A stretch of 64,000 bases of DNA, taken from positions 29,468,620 through 29,532,619 of the forward strand of contig JBANSL010000010.1 in assembly GCA_037127255.1 (NCBI GenBank), in the 5' to 3' direction. Of this stretch, positions 11,430 through 21,435 are shown one piece after another. Numbering within the stretch: the first letter of the stretch is position 1; each line of letters begins with the position of its first letter. The stretch is from Persicaria tinctoria (lineage: Eukaryota > Streptophyta > Magnoliopsida > Caryophyllales > Polygonaceae). The position numbers and the translations under genes are program-made. The notes beneath the pieces are model-generated. The model was not told the DNA's origin. It saw only the letters and a program-made list of their open reading frames with translations, and searched no databases.

Positions 11430-13440
11430 AGCAAGTGTTAATGAGCAAAATTGCACAACATGTGGGATTGGTGAAATTTTGCTCAACATCATCTTATTTT
11501 TGCTCAATAATATGTTATTTTTGCACAGCAACCGAGACTTGTGAAATTGTGCTCAACGTGATTTTATTTTCTCTCAATATAATTTCATACTTTATCTATA
11601 AATTATTGTACAACATCATCTTATTTTTTCTCAACAATAGGTTATTTTTGCACAACAATCGAGACTTGTGAATTTGTTCTCAACATGATTTTATTTTCTC
11701 TCAATATAATTTCATACTTTCTCAATAAATTATTGCACACCATGCTCTTATTTTTGCTCATCAATACTTTATTTTTGCACAACAATTGAGACCTGTGAAA
11801 TTGTGTCTCAACATGATCTTAAGAGTTGCATGACTCTCTTGTAAGAGTTGCACGACTCTGTTGTAAGAGTTGCACGACTCTGTTTTAAGATTTGCACGAC
11901 TCTTGTTTTAAAATTATATATTGCACAACATACGATGTAAGAGTTGCACGACTCTGTTGTAAGAGTTGCACGCTCTGTTGTAAGAGTTGCACGACTTTAT
12001 TTTAAGAGTTGCACGACTCTGTTGTAAGAGTTGCACGACTATGTTTTAAGAGTTGCACGACTCTGTTTTAAGAGTTGCACGACTCTGTTTTAAGAGTTGC
12101 ACGACTCTGTCTTAAGAGTTGCACGACTCTTGTTTTAAGAGTTGCACGACTCTCTTGTTATATTTGCACAACATTCGAGACTTGTGAAACTGTCTCAACA
12201 TGATCTTACTTTTTGTAAATATAATTTTATACTTTTTAATAGATTATTGCACAACATGGTCTTATTTTTGCTCATGAATAGACAATAATTGCACAACATG
12301 AGGGATTGATGAAATTTTGCTCAACATCATCTTATTTTTGCTCAACTATATGTTATTTTTGCACAACAATCGAGACTTGTGAATTTATTCTCAACATGAT
12401 ATTATTTTATCTCAATATATAATTTCATACTTTCCCAATAAATTATTGCTCAACATGCTTTTATTTTTGCACAACATGGTCTTATTTTTGCTCATCAATA
12501 TAAAATAATTGCACAACAAGGGGGTTTGGTGAAATTTTGCTCAGCATTATCTTATTTTTGCTCATTTATATGTTATTTTTGCTCAACTATATGTTATGCA
12601 AATATGACACAAGTCTAGTTTTTTTATTTTATTTTTTACATTTTTTCGTGCAAATATAAGAGTACGATGTGCAAATATAACCGTAAGTTGTGCAAATATG
12701 ACCCAAGTCTAGTTTTTTTTTTTTAACATTTTGTCATGCAAATATAAGAGTACGATGTGCATATATAATCGTATGTTATGCAAATATAACATTTTATTGT
12801 GCAAAATGTAATTTTTTTTTCCGCTTAATTTCCATATTTATAGGGTGATTTGCACATCGTAAGAGTTGCACGACTCTGTTTTAAGAGTTGCACGACAATT
12901 GAGACTTGTGAAATTATTCTCAACATGATCTTATTTTATCTCAATATAATTTCATACTTTATCAATAAACTATTAGCGATCCATAATTTTTTTTTTATTT
13001 CTCTAACATTTTTTCGTGCAAATATAAGAGTATGTTATGCAAATATATCCGTAAGTTGTGCAAATCCATATCTACTTTTTTTTTACATTTGAATATAAAA
13101 TTATATTTGCACAACAAATTGTTATATGTGCACAACGTAAATTTATTTTTGCACAACAAAAAGTTTTGAAACGAAAAAAAAAAAGCGGAAAAAAAAATAT
13201 ATTATATTTTGTACAACAAATTGTAAGAGTTGCACGACTCTGTTTTAAGAGTTATGCAAATATATCCGTAAGTTGTGCAAATATGACCTGAGTTTAGTTT
13301 TTTTTTTAATTTTATTTTACATTTTGTCGTGCAAATATAACCGTATGTTGTGCTAGTGCAAATATAATCATATGTTGTGCAAGTATAACATTTTTTTGTG
13401 CAAAAATAAAAATAAAAATATAGATTATGGATCACATAAT
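11430..13440. repeat. AT-rich, internally repetitive core of the MULE
   Basis: The core is built of diverged copies of longer modules. A module containing cgagacttgtgaaattgtgc, tcaacatgat and ctcaatataatttcatact recurs at about 11.53, 11.66, 12.18, 12.38 and 12.91 kb. A second module with gtgcaaatataagagtacga or ttgtgcaaatatgac recurs at about 12.65, 12.74, 13.02 and 13.27 kb. The heptamer gcacaac or its complement punctuates both. No coding capacity is seen. Confidence 0.75.
11821..12170 (+). repeat. Minisatellite of about 22-23 bp, unit aagagttgcacgactctgtt
   Basis: About fifteen copies of aagagttgcacgactctgtt(t/g)t follow each other, interrupted once by a ttgcacaacatacgatgt segment near 11.93 kb. 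Single copies recur at about 12.86 and 13.22 kb. Each unit holds GAGT...ACTC arms around ttgcacga, so every repeat could form a small hairpin. Confidence 0.88.
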
Positions 13441-14230
13441 AAAATATAGATAGTTTTTTTTAATTTCCATAATTATGGGGTAAATTTTGTAATTTAATCA
13501 AAAGTCCTTCTTCAACCTTCGTATGCCCAGATCCAGCACTCGCACACCGCCGGCTCCGCCTCCGGCTCGCTCGACCTCGCTCGGATCCACAACGCTCGCT
13601 CGACATCGCTTCGGCCGCACTCGATTTCGCTCTGCCGCTCGCTCGACCTCGCTCCGACACTCTCGCTCTTCGGCGCTCTCCGTCTCGAATTCACCTATTG
13701 GAACTGTAATTCGACTAATTGGAACTCGAATTCACCAGATCTCCCCACGTTGAATTGATTTGCCGAATCAATTAACCGAATTGCAGATCTGCGTTGCCGA
13801 ATCAATTATACATAGAATTCGAATTCAGATCTGGCCGGGGGAGGGTGCGAGGCGGAGCGAGCGAGAGCGAATATAGGAGGAGAGGAGGAGCGCGCGGCGG
13901 CGGCGAACGGGAGGAGTGGGGGAAGATGAACAGCGACGGCGACGTCGAAGTCTTCGCCTCTAGATCCGGCGAGAGGGAGAGCGAGAGCGCGAGGAAGAGA
14001 GAGCGGCCGGAACGAAATCTGATTTAATTAGTATATATAGCGGCTATTTCACAAATTTGTCCCAAACGCGGCTATTTCGCAAAATCAGCCCATTTTCGTG
14101 GCTATTTTGCAAAACCCCCCAATAAAATATTACTACATACATAAGAGATCAATTTTTATAAATTACCATTCTTAATTATTTTCTAGATTCTCTATAGGCC
14201 ATATTTCCTTTTATATTTATAACAAACTAT

Positions 14231-14238
14231 TATAAATA
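14231..14238 (+). promoter_or_regulatory. Probable TATA box of the first defensin-like gene
   Basis: TATAAATA lies 91 bp before the start codon. The equivalent place in the duplicate gene (about 20605-20612) reads AATAAATA within the aligned ataaatacca segment, so the duplicate has a weaker match. Confidence 0.55.
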
Positions 14239-14328
14239 CCAAATATCTCACCATAGTTTTATACATATTGTAATCATAAATCCCTAAAAAAGCCAATCTT
14301 AAAAACTAGGGGTTTGAGCAAGTTGAAA

Positions 14329-14733
14329 ATGGCAGTCAAAAGCATCCGCATCTCTAGATGCTTCTTCGCAGCCTTTCTTTGCATTGCTCTCTTTCTTGCA
14401 CAAGGTATATCATCTCCTTATTTATTTACTTTAATTTCCTTCTCAAAAAAACAATTTACGAATGAATGATTACGAGTGAGAGTGAGGTTCTAACATAAAA
14501 ACTGTAGTAATATACTTATTATAACTTGAATTGATTGATGTATGTGGAATGTGGATGCAGAAGGAGGGGTGAAGGGGCTGGACCAAGATTGCATTCGCTT
14601 GTGTGACCAAAGAGGAGACCCTCCAAACCAGTGCAACTTTGACTGCATATCCAATGGCTTCTCTGGCGGTGCTTGTAAAACCGGTGACCAATACGAATGT
14701 TGTTGCTATCATAGCCGAGGATCGGGGGTTTAG
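14329..14733 (+). CDS. Defensin-like cysteine-rich secreted peptide, copy 1
   Basis: Two exons, 14329-14404 and 14561-14733, with a gt...ag intron of 156 bp that splits a codon after its first base. This is the usual layout of plant defensin-like (DEFL) genes. Exon 1 encodes a basic start and a hydrophobic signal peptide (MAVKSIRISRCFFAAFLCIA, then LFLAQ). The mature part is short, with eight cysteines spaced C-x3-C-x9-C-x3-C-x9-C-x7-CCC. The predicted precursor is 82 residues. The CCC end and eight cysteines suggest four disulfides in a defensin-like fold. DEFL peptides act outside the cell, in defence or in pollen-pistil signalling, but which applies here cannot be told. Paralogous to the gene at 20687. 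A MULE inserted upstream ends 208 bp before the start codon. Confidence 0.85.
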
Positions 14734-15116
14734 GGTTTGGAAACGAAACAAACTAATGTTATTTAAGGCTTAATGTCCTAATCCTATCAACTTCATCTCC
14801 ATTAATAAATTAAGGATTTTTTTTTTGTTTGTTTTGCCTATCATTTCAATTATCTTATTATTAATGTTTTGGAGAAACAACTGAGGAAGACCATGCATCT
14901 AGCTAGAGGCTGATCATACATCCCGCATTTGATCGAGCGACTATGTTAAAATCATTTACTACACCATCACATCACATCACATACATAATAAGATCGAATT
15001 ACCAAGTACTAAACATATTTAATTAATTATTTGATTTAGGTACCTTTAAGGGAACAAACAACTTAATTGCTTGCAATTCAATTACAGAATTTTCATTTAT
15101 ATATCACGAAATAATA
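14734..15116. other. 3' flank of the defensin-like gene, no feature seen
   Basis: AT-rich DNA with no gene or recognisable element. The transcript end of the defensin-like gene presumably lies within the first 150 bp (aattaataaattaagg near 14800), but no clear signal stands out. Confidence 0.4.
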
Positions 15117-15347
15117 CATCCGATCGAAAATATTTGATGTTTGACTTTTGTGCACGTAGTTTTAGAAGCTAAAAACTATATAAAATCTTATTTATTTTAA
15201 TTAATTTTTTTCATAGTTTAGTATTTATTAGTAATAAGTATTAAATTGTGAAAAAATATTAATTAAAAGATTAATATTTTATATAGTTTTTACATCTTTA
15301 AAATACGTGCAGAAAGTCAAAACATTAAATATTCCCGACCGCAAGGG
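15117..15347. mobile_element. Stowaway-type MITE (decayed), family A
   Basis: About 231 bp with terminal inverted repeats. The left end reads cgatcgaaaatatttgatg, then tttgacttttgtgcacgta. The right end in reverse reads ggtcgggaatatttaatg, then ttttgactttctgcacgta. TA lies at both borders (15115-15116 and 15348-15349). The inner agctaaaaactatataaaat block is shared with the MITE at 22618, so both belong to one family. Confidence 0.7.
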
Positions 15348-15497
15348 TATGTAATAATAATGAAATTACAAAATTTAATTGGATGAACGAAACATGTATT
15401 TGTCTTGTCGAAAGTCGCGTGTAAATCACTTGTATTTTGCTAGTTCTCTGGATTTATTTGTTTTTATTTATATTTTCTCTTTACCAATTCGTACAAT

Positions 15498-15690
15498 CAC
15501 TACAAAAAAAAAAAAAAATTATATTAGCAACGGCAGATCCCCGTCGCCAAAAACGAATTTACCGTCGCCAATGCTCATTAGCGACGGCATAGAAACGGCA
15601 AATCAGTCGTGGCCAAAAGTGCCGTGGCAAATGGACTTTAGCGACGGCTAATAGCCATCGCTAATTTATTTCTGAAATTTTTTGTAAAAA
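15498..15690 (+). mobile_element. Single CACTA-type terminus with ttagcgacggc repeats
   Basis: CACTACAAAAAAA begins here and is followed by repeated gcgacggc/gccgtcgc units (ttagcgacggcatagaaa and tagcgacggctaatagcc). This is a different CACTA family from the one at 822. No matching right end was found nearby, so it may be a solo end or an element broken by deletion. Confidence 0.65.
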
Positions 15691-16720
15691 AAAATGCTTT
15701 TTAGCCCGGATTCTTTTGGCGGGGGTAAAAAGTCCATATTTTTTTTTTAAAAAAAAATTCAAAATGCACCAAATTCTTATAACCAATAATTAGCTAAAAT
15801 TAATAAAAAAAATATTTACAAGCTGGTCACACGATCGAGCATTTGCACTAGGAGCAAGGGGATTTAACAATGTCTTTTAACACAATAATTCAATCAATAA
15901 CTATTTACAGATTATACACTAGAGGACTTAATCAAGCCTTGTTTATGTACTTCCCTATAGTGACTTAAAGACAACCAAAATGGTGAGATTGCAGTTCTGC
16001 TCACATTGGAATAACTCGTCCATCTTCCGAAGGAATAGGTTGTCAGCGTCAAGCATGATCTCACATGGCCATAGTCCACCAGGTTCCAAGCATAGAGCTT
16101 GTTAATGGTGAGATTGAATCTGTCATTAGAATTGTCATCCATGTATGGATTATGCAGATTCTTCACGCTCGCCACTTTCACTCCATCTTCTATCTCACTG
16201 GCAACAACAAAAAGTCATGGCTTCAATTAGGATTTCCTGCTCATAACAAGAACTCGTTCACTGCTATGAACTTTGATTTTGTTGCACAAGCGTCAAGAGG
16301 TTCAGAAGATGAACTATTTATAATGAAGATAAATTGGAAGCTAGAAATATTTTATTTCCACAGAAAGAACCTTCTCCATCATAACCAGACTTGATAAAAT
16401 GTACAATATAAGATTTCAAGCCAATTAGGAAACATTCATTTCCAAATAGCAGTGTGAGTTATGTCTCCTAACAGAGTTGGTTATCGTCATACGTGCAAAT
16501 GTTAATGAACACCAAATCAGACAAATAGATGTCTAATGTCTATTACAGAGACTGAGTCACTGAGTCATTCACAGGTCATAATATGAGCGACAATTCAGTT
16601 AGTTCATCTTACAAGCCAAGAAGTAAATCCCCAAAAACACAATGAAAATGTTAGCTGTTGTGGTTTGAATGGCAGGTCCAAAGAGGCAGATATTAAACAA
16701 CAGCAACTTTTATAGAGATA
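15690..16720. other. Non-coding DNA, no gene recognised
   Basis: Open frames of about 90-110 codons occur on both strands, but none has recognisable content or splice structure. The texture suggests a decayed element between the CACTA end and the LINE fragment. Confidence 0.3.
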
Positions 16721-16727
16721 TTAAACA

Positions 16728-17809
16728 ACTGCGACTGCGCCTGGGTTTGGAGATTGGCAGTGGAGGCTCACCACATTCCCTTTTCATTTTGGTGGGCTTG
16801 GAGTGTATGCTGCTGGTGATGTCATACATTATGCTTTTTTGGCGTCCCGTTTGCAGTCTGCTGAGTTGCAGGCAAAGATCTTACGTTCTTCTGGTATCAT
16901 TGTTGTTGGGCCTACTTTTGATGATGCTTGTCACTCTTTTAATGAGGTCACGGGTTCTGATCTTCTACGCGATCCTAGTGAAATCGCTGCCCCCAAACTT
17001 ATGAAGAAACTGGCAAATATATATTTCGCGAAGGTTGCTGCTACATCAGACTCTGTTTTCTCATTGACTCCGCGACATGTGGCATTATGGAAGTCTCGGT
17101 AGGGTGCTCACTCATCTGATTGGTTGTGTGCAGTTCCCATGAATGGAAGGACCTATCGTAGTGTGCTTAGCTATCGATTGGGAGTTCCATTGTTCGCGGT
17201 GTCCAAACCATGTTCCGCTTGTTCTCGGGTCTTTGATGGTGATGTCTACGGTGACCATGCTGTGTCTTGCGCTGGTTCCGTGGGCATTAAACATCGGCAT
17301 AACCTCGTTCGCGACACCTTATTGGATATCTGCTACAAGTCGGGATTTCTGCTGGTAAAGAGGTTGATATCGGCTTGATTGATGGGCATGATAGTCCTCT
17401 TCATCCGGCGGATTTGCTACTTTATTCCTAGGACAGAGGGCAGGATGTTTGTGTCGATCTGACGGGATCCTCCCCTTTGACTCAGTCTGGGATGTCTGAC
17501 TTTGTGCCTGGTCGTGTTGTTGTTGATGCTGCTCGGCGTAAGTGTGCCAAGTATCGAGATTTGTGCACGGCGGCTGGTTATGGTTTCATACCCTTCTCAT
17601 TCTCTTCGTTGGGGGAGTTAGATACGGATGCGGCTGCTTTGCTGAAGCGGATTAAGAAATTCTCCGTATCTTAGGATGTCGGGGCTCGTGCTGCTGCTTA
17701 TATCTTCACTAGACTCAGTTTTATTATCGCTAAGGGAGTGGGTGCCCATATAGTATCTCGGCTACCCACTAATTTCTTGTAAATAGTAATTGGTTAATAG
17801 AAGCAAGTT

Positions 17810-17880
<71 letters not shown>

Positions 17881-17905
17881 TAATAATAATAATAATAATA
17901 ATAAT
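16728..17905 (+). mobile_element. 5'-truncated non-LTR retrotransposon (LINE), C-terminal region plus (TAA)n tail
   Basis: Read through frame changes, the sequence encodes the C-terminal part of a plant LINE polyprotein. It runs from GGLGVYAAGDVIHYAFLASR through a zinc-knuckle-like CSACSRVFDGDVYGDHAVSC and DVCVDLTGSSPLTQSGMSDF to GVGAHIVSRLPTNFL and a stop near 17781. The frame is broken by TAG codons (about 17101, 17431 and 17674, two of them likely from TGG and CAG) and by small indels. It ends in a (TAA)n microsatellite tail (17811-17905) instead of poly(A). Two shorter copies of the same family lie at 25.3-25.9 kb on the other strand. The clade (RTE-like or another) is not settled by eye. 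Confidence 0.8.
17811..17905 (+). repeat. (ATA)n microsatellite, LINE tail
   Basis: About thirty ATA/TAA units with one interruption (aacaataat). It directly follows the LINE 3' end and so is most likely its reverse-transcribed tail, later expanded. The runs of Ile, Tyr or Leu codons here are not a gene. Confidence 0.9.
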
Positions 17906-18279
17906 GGGGCACTGGCGAGCGCCGGGGGAAAAGCGGCGGGCGCCGCTCGTTTGGCTCCGCGATTCTTCCTTTGCTTCGATTTTGTGATGTCTTGCTCCCT
18001 TGATGCTTCTTCCATGGCATTCCTTATGCTCCAAAATCAGTCTCTATGATCTTCCAAGTCTCCCTCCAAGCTCGGCTCATAAAACTGCATAATAAACACT
18101 AAAAAGGCGTAGATCCCGAACTCGAATATTTCACATGAAAGATAATGGAAATAGAACAAAACATATGCAATATGACTACTTAAATGCAATAAGACCTATC
18201 TACAAAACCTATCTAAAATATGCGTTATCATAAGTCTTCTGCCCCTTCTTCTACTCCTGCATGTCGAGGCTCTTAACGA

Positions 18280-18760
18280 CCCCCTTCTAGACTCGATAGA
18301 ATTTCCTGTTGAGTCGGTTAAGCCCCGATCCGGGCCTGTTTTGGTTCCCAATATGGCAAGGACACTTCAATTCCCTTCTAAGAAACCTAAGGATCCTACC
18401 GAAGGTAAGTTTAGGAGGTTTATAAAGGTACTTTAGGGATTAAACATCACTATTCCTTTTGCCGAAGCCTTAAGTGAAATGCATGCTTACACTAAATTTT
18501 TGAAGGAAACTTTATCTAGGAAGAGGTCAATGTTAGAAATGACAGATGAAATCCAATTTTTGGAGGTCCCCGGGAAGCTTGGCGATCCAAGTAAGCTCGC
18601 TATTACTATTGACATTGGTTCTCACCGTGATTTAGGTGCTAGCGCGAGTCTTCTACCCCTTTCCATTTGGTCTAAGGCCAATATGGGACCATTGGTTCCG
18701 ATGAACATGAGGCTCTATATGGCGGATGGTTCGTGTGTGAGGCCAACTGGAGTTTTGAAT
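18280..18760 (+). pseudogene. Ty3/gypsy retrotransposon gag-protease fragment, left part
   Basis: The frame reads INITIPFAEALSEMHAYTKF, then LKETLSRKRSMLEMTDEIQF and a retropepsin-like stretch with IDIGSHRDLGASASLLPLSI, SKANMGPLVPMNMRLYMADG and RPTGVLN. This order is that of the gag/protease junction of plant Ty3/gypsy elements. The usual catalytic stretch (C)DLGAS has decayed to HRDLGAS and the frame contains a stop upstream (tttaggga). It continues at 19106 after the plastid insertion. Confidence 0.8.
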
Positions 18761-19105
18761 AAGACGCCCCTTTCTTTTTTCCTTTTTTTTCTTTCATTTT
18801 CATATTGAATATTGAAAAAGTAATAAGAATGAGAGGTGTTAAGCTTTGTATCATCCTGGCGTCGAGCTATTTTTCCGCAGGACCTCCCCTACAGTATCGT
18901 CACCGCAGTAGAGTTTAACCACCAAGTTCGGGATGGGTTGGTGTGGTTCCTCTACGCCTAGGACACCAGAATATCGAACCACAAACTAAGAAAGGCACGA
19001 GAGAAAATTGGCTAGTGATTGTGAGGCCCCAATTCTTGACTGGAGGGGACACCAAAGGCCTCTGCCCTTCCATCCGATATAGAGGGAGGGCAGGGCTTTT
19101 GGTTT
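18761..19105 (-). mobile_element. Nuclear plastid DNA insertion (NUPT), 345 bp
   Basis: Read on the minus strand, this is the plastid inverted-repeat segment covering the end of the rrn4.5-rrn5 spacer (ccaaaagccctgccctccct; ttggtgtcccctccagtcaa; aagaattggggcctcacaat), all of rrn5, and part of the rrn5-trnR spacer. It interrupts a gypsy protease frame. The codons before it (GTT TTG AAT) and after it (AAT GAC TTT CCC) join in frame if it is removed, with AAT at both junctions. The insertion is therefore younger than the gypsy element. Confidence 0.9.
18852..18973 (-). rRNA. rrn5: Plastid-type 5S rRNA gene within nuclear plastid DNA
   Basis: The minus strand reads tattctggtgtcctaggcgt, then agaggaaccacaccaaccca through to cgacgccaggatg. 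This is plastid 5S rRNA over its full length of about 121 nt. By recall it differs from the usual plastid sequence at one place (caaccc where caatcc is common). In this nuclear context it has no plastid promoter or 23S-4.5S operon and is presumably not expressed. Confidence 0.9.
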
Positions 19106-19330
19106 AATGACTTTCCCGTCCAAGTAGGCAACTTCTTTGTCCCCAATCACTTGACATTCAAGGAGATGTCGGAGGACCAGTGGTGTCTATCATTCTTGGT
19201 AGGCCATTCCCAACCACAACTGGTGCAACAATCGACATTAGGAAGGGACTCCCAACCTTTGAGATTGGGAAGAGGTGGTCGAATTCTGTTTTAACCCCAC
19301 CAGGAAGGAAACCTCGGACATAGAGATGCT
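19106..19330 (+). pseudogene. Ty3/gypsy protease fragment, right part
   Basis: Continues the frame broken by the plastid insertion: NDFPVQVGNFFVPNHLTFKE, then, after a frame change, LGRPFPTTTGATIDIRKGLP and TFEIGKR. This matches the second half of the plant gypsy aspartic-protease region (G-RPF-TT-GATID). Nothing of the reverse transcriptase or integrase follows, so the element is a short remnant. Confidence 0.78.
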
Positions 19331-19362
19331 CTATTCTCGCTCATATTACATTGAACTAGTGT

Positions 19363-19400
19363 AAGTCCCGCCCCGTATACGGAGATTTGTACATTAACAC
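19363..19400 (-). mobile_element. Possible Helitron-like 3' end
   Basis: On the minus strand, ctccgtatacggggcgggac is followed by ttacactagt: a short GC-rich stem (ccgtatacgg) a few bases before a CTAGT terminus. It resembles a Helitron 3' end but lacks a second copy in the window for comparison. Tentative. Confidence 0.3.
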
Positions 19401-19655
19401 AATATTAAATAATTTAGATAGGTTCGAATAAATAAAAAATAATAATCTGAATATGAATCATTTTTCCCACCAAAAAATAATATAGATATAAATAAAATTA
19501 GTTCGACATATTATATATAAATATTTTTTTTCTAATCTATCGTTAATTAAATCTCATATAATATAATATAAAGTTGATTTTTAAAAATATTTTAATATTT
19601 TTTTATTAAATATGTAGTACATATTTTACGTTAGTTTAGTAAAATATGTAGTAAA

Positions 19656-19658
<3 letters not shown>

Positions 19659-19707
<49 letters not shown>
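19659..19707 (+). repeat. (ATT)n microsatellite
   Basis: About sixteen ATT units in AT-rich DNA. It may be the tail of a vanished retroelement or plain slippage. Confidence 0.85.
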
Positions 19708-19709
<2 letters not shown>

Positions 19710-20686
19710 GTTATACCTATTTTATAGTGGGTGAATTTATTTGGATGGAAACATCTATCTATCTAAAGTGGTTTATAAGATATTTCATCAAATTATATGA
19801 GTTAATGGCAAACTGAAATAATTATTTAATTATTTTTAATTATATAGATTAGAACTATTTAATTATTTTTGTTAGATTTACTTTTTAACGGGAGAAAGTT
19901 TTGCGAGATGCACTCACGTGTTGCCACGTAAGCAAATGCATTCACACGCTGTCTCATGCACACAAGCAAAGAAGAGGACGAATCTCCGGATCACATAAAC
20001 TATAGTACTTAATTTCGTGTAAATTTACAATTATAATTTATAAAAATCCATCTAATACACCGATCCACAAATGTGAAAAAAGAAAGGTACGATTAGGCTA
20101 TTAGCCCAAGTTGGAAAAGTTCAATGCATGTAACTTTTTTTTATAGCAAAGTTCAATTCATGTTTTACTTCAATTCAATATTAAATTAATATATATAGTT
20201 ACTAAATTTAAAACTGAACGTACATAACATAATCACCTACCATCTCAGCATATCAAATCTGTTATGGAATAAAATATTACTAATATCTCGGCGTAAATAT
20301 ATCAACATTAATTTCCATTAACATTATCACACATTTTGATTTTACGTGATTAATTATCTTAGACCATATGCATGTTTTCTTTATTTTTACAAAGAAAATT
20401 AGTATTATAAAAATACGGAATTGGCTAATGTATATATGGATAAATATAAATCATTAAAATTAAAATAATTTTCTCTGGTAAAAGATATGTTTCATCTTTA
20501 AAGGCCACCAAACAATTTATTTATTTTCTTTTAAAAAGATAGAATCTTGTGAGCGAAAAGGAAATGAATAAATACATTAATGGAATGCACTAAATTCAAA
20601 CCGAATAAATACCAATTAGTGGCACACCTTATTGTACTTCAGCACAAGAAAAAAAGTCACAAAAAATAAAGGGTAGGGTGGTGAAA
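19708..20686. other. Upstream region of the second defensin-like gene
   Basis: AT-rich with no gene. From about 20210 it aligns with the DNA around the MULE near 10190-10275 and 14121-14330: tgaac..taa.ataatcac, tacc..ctcagcatat, then tggaataaaatattact. It is the paralogous 5' region of the duplicated gene. It contains the empty MULE target AATAAAATA at 20268-20276. Confidence 0.7.
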
Positions 20687-21073
20687 ATGGCAGCCAAAAC
20701 CCTTACAATCTCCAGAAGCTTCTTCGCAGCCCTTGTTTGTATTGTTCTCTTTGTTGCACAAGGTATACTTAATATTTAGTTATTTACTATATCCCTAAAC
20801 CCGATCAGTTTCAAAAACAATAGGCAAAATTAATTAATTCTTATATGATATGCAGATGCAGCAGTAGTGAAAGGGCAGGAAGCACCAAGTATATGCATTG
20901 CATTTCCATGCCCGGGAAAGGGGTTTGGGGACAAAATGTGCAGCAACGCCTGTCTTTCCTCTAACTATAACGGTGGTGAGTGCATCGAGCAACCACCGCT
21001 CGGCTCTGCTGTCTTCAAATGTTGTTGCTATCCTAGGCCTATTCCTAACAAGTCGTCTGGATCCACCGTCTAG
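20687..21073 (+). CDS. Defensin-like cysteine-rich secreted peptide, copy 2
   Basis: Two exons, 20687-20762 and 20856-21073. Exon 1 has exactly the same length and phase as its paralogue at 14329 and encodes a similar signal peptide (MAAKTLTISRSFFAALVCIV, then LFVAQ). The mature part starts after DAAVVKGQEAP and has eight cysteines spaced C-x4-C-x9-C-x3-C-x9-C-x12-CCC. The predicted precursor is 97 residues with a proline- and serine-rich tail. The two copies keep the signal peptide and intron but differ greatly in the mature region, with the loop before CCC 12 residues long instead of 7. This pattern is usual in fast-evolving DEFL families. The role is not known. An alternative acceptor a few bases downstream would not keep the frame. 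Confidence 0.85.
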
Positions 21074-21191
21074 CTCTGGATCCATGGAACCCGATTCGCG
21101 ATATATTATTCAATTCACCTGTGCTCTTTTTATAATTCCTTATACGATCGATATACATCTCAATAATTATATTTAAGGACATCCTTATGCA

Positions 21192-21205
21192 TGTTTTGTT
21201 TTCTT
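21192..21205 (+). repeat. SINE target site duplication, left copy
   Basis: TGTTTTGTTTTCTT is repeated exactly at 21390-21403, on the other side of the SINE. Confidence 0.85.
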
Positions 21206-21389
21206 TTTTTTGATCTTAGTCCAGTTCGATCGACTCAGTCGCTCTACATCGGGATCGGGTACTGTATGGCCCATTTAAGGGGTTGACCCTCCCACTCACA
21301 AGCGACTCCATGTTTCCAAGAGGATTCGAACTTCGAACCTCTTGGCATGGGATGTAGCCCCACAACCACTGCACCAACTTGTGATTGGT
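21206..21389 (-). mobile_element. tRNA-derived SINE with 14-bp target duplication
   Basis: Read on the minus strand it begins accaatcacaagttggtgca. It has an RNA polymerase III box A-like stretch (gttggtgcagtgg) and, about 40 bp later, a box B-like stretch (ggttcgaagttcgaatcc, 21322-21339), then a non-tRNA body ending in an A-rich tail. A perfect 14-bp direct repeat flanks it. It lies 118 bp downstream of the second defensin-like gene's stop codon. Confidence 0.85.
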
Positions 21390-21435
21390 TGTTTTGTTTT
21401 CTTGTTATCGATAATTTTTATTGGGTCAAAAGGTA

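Larger units (their letters stand above)
10284..14120. mobile_element. Mutator-like (MULE) element with very long inverted arms, 3.8 kb, non-autonomous
   Basis: The ends are inverted repeats. On the left, ggacaaatttgcgaaatag then acgctatatatactaatt; on the right, read in reverse, ggacaaatttgtgaaatag then ccgctatatatactaat. Outer parts also match (tttgcgaaac against tttgcaaaat). Homology between the arms continues inward through GC-rich DNA full of gcgaggtcgagcgag (10.43-11.05 kb and 13.51-14.02 kb) and the ggttgaagaa...ttaccccat segment (11.05-11.12 and 13.45-13.52 kb). A 9-bp direct repeat flanks it. No transposase frame is seen. It is inserted about 0.2 kb upstream of the defensin-like gene at 14.3 kb, so its right arm now forms that gene's distal promoter. 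Confidence 0.9.

Noticed and set aside
11821..12170. Regular repeats considered as a CRISPR-like array
   Set aside because: Units are head-to-tail without unique spacers, in a plant nuclear transposon. It is a minisatellite.
17762..18034. Open frames with runs of Ile, Tyr or Leu on both strands
   Set aside because: They are translations of the (TAA)n microsatellite tail of the LINE and have no coding meaning.
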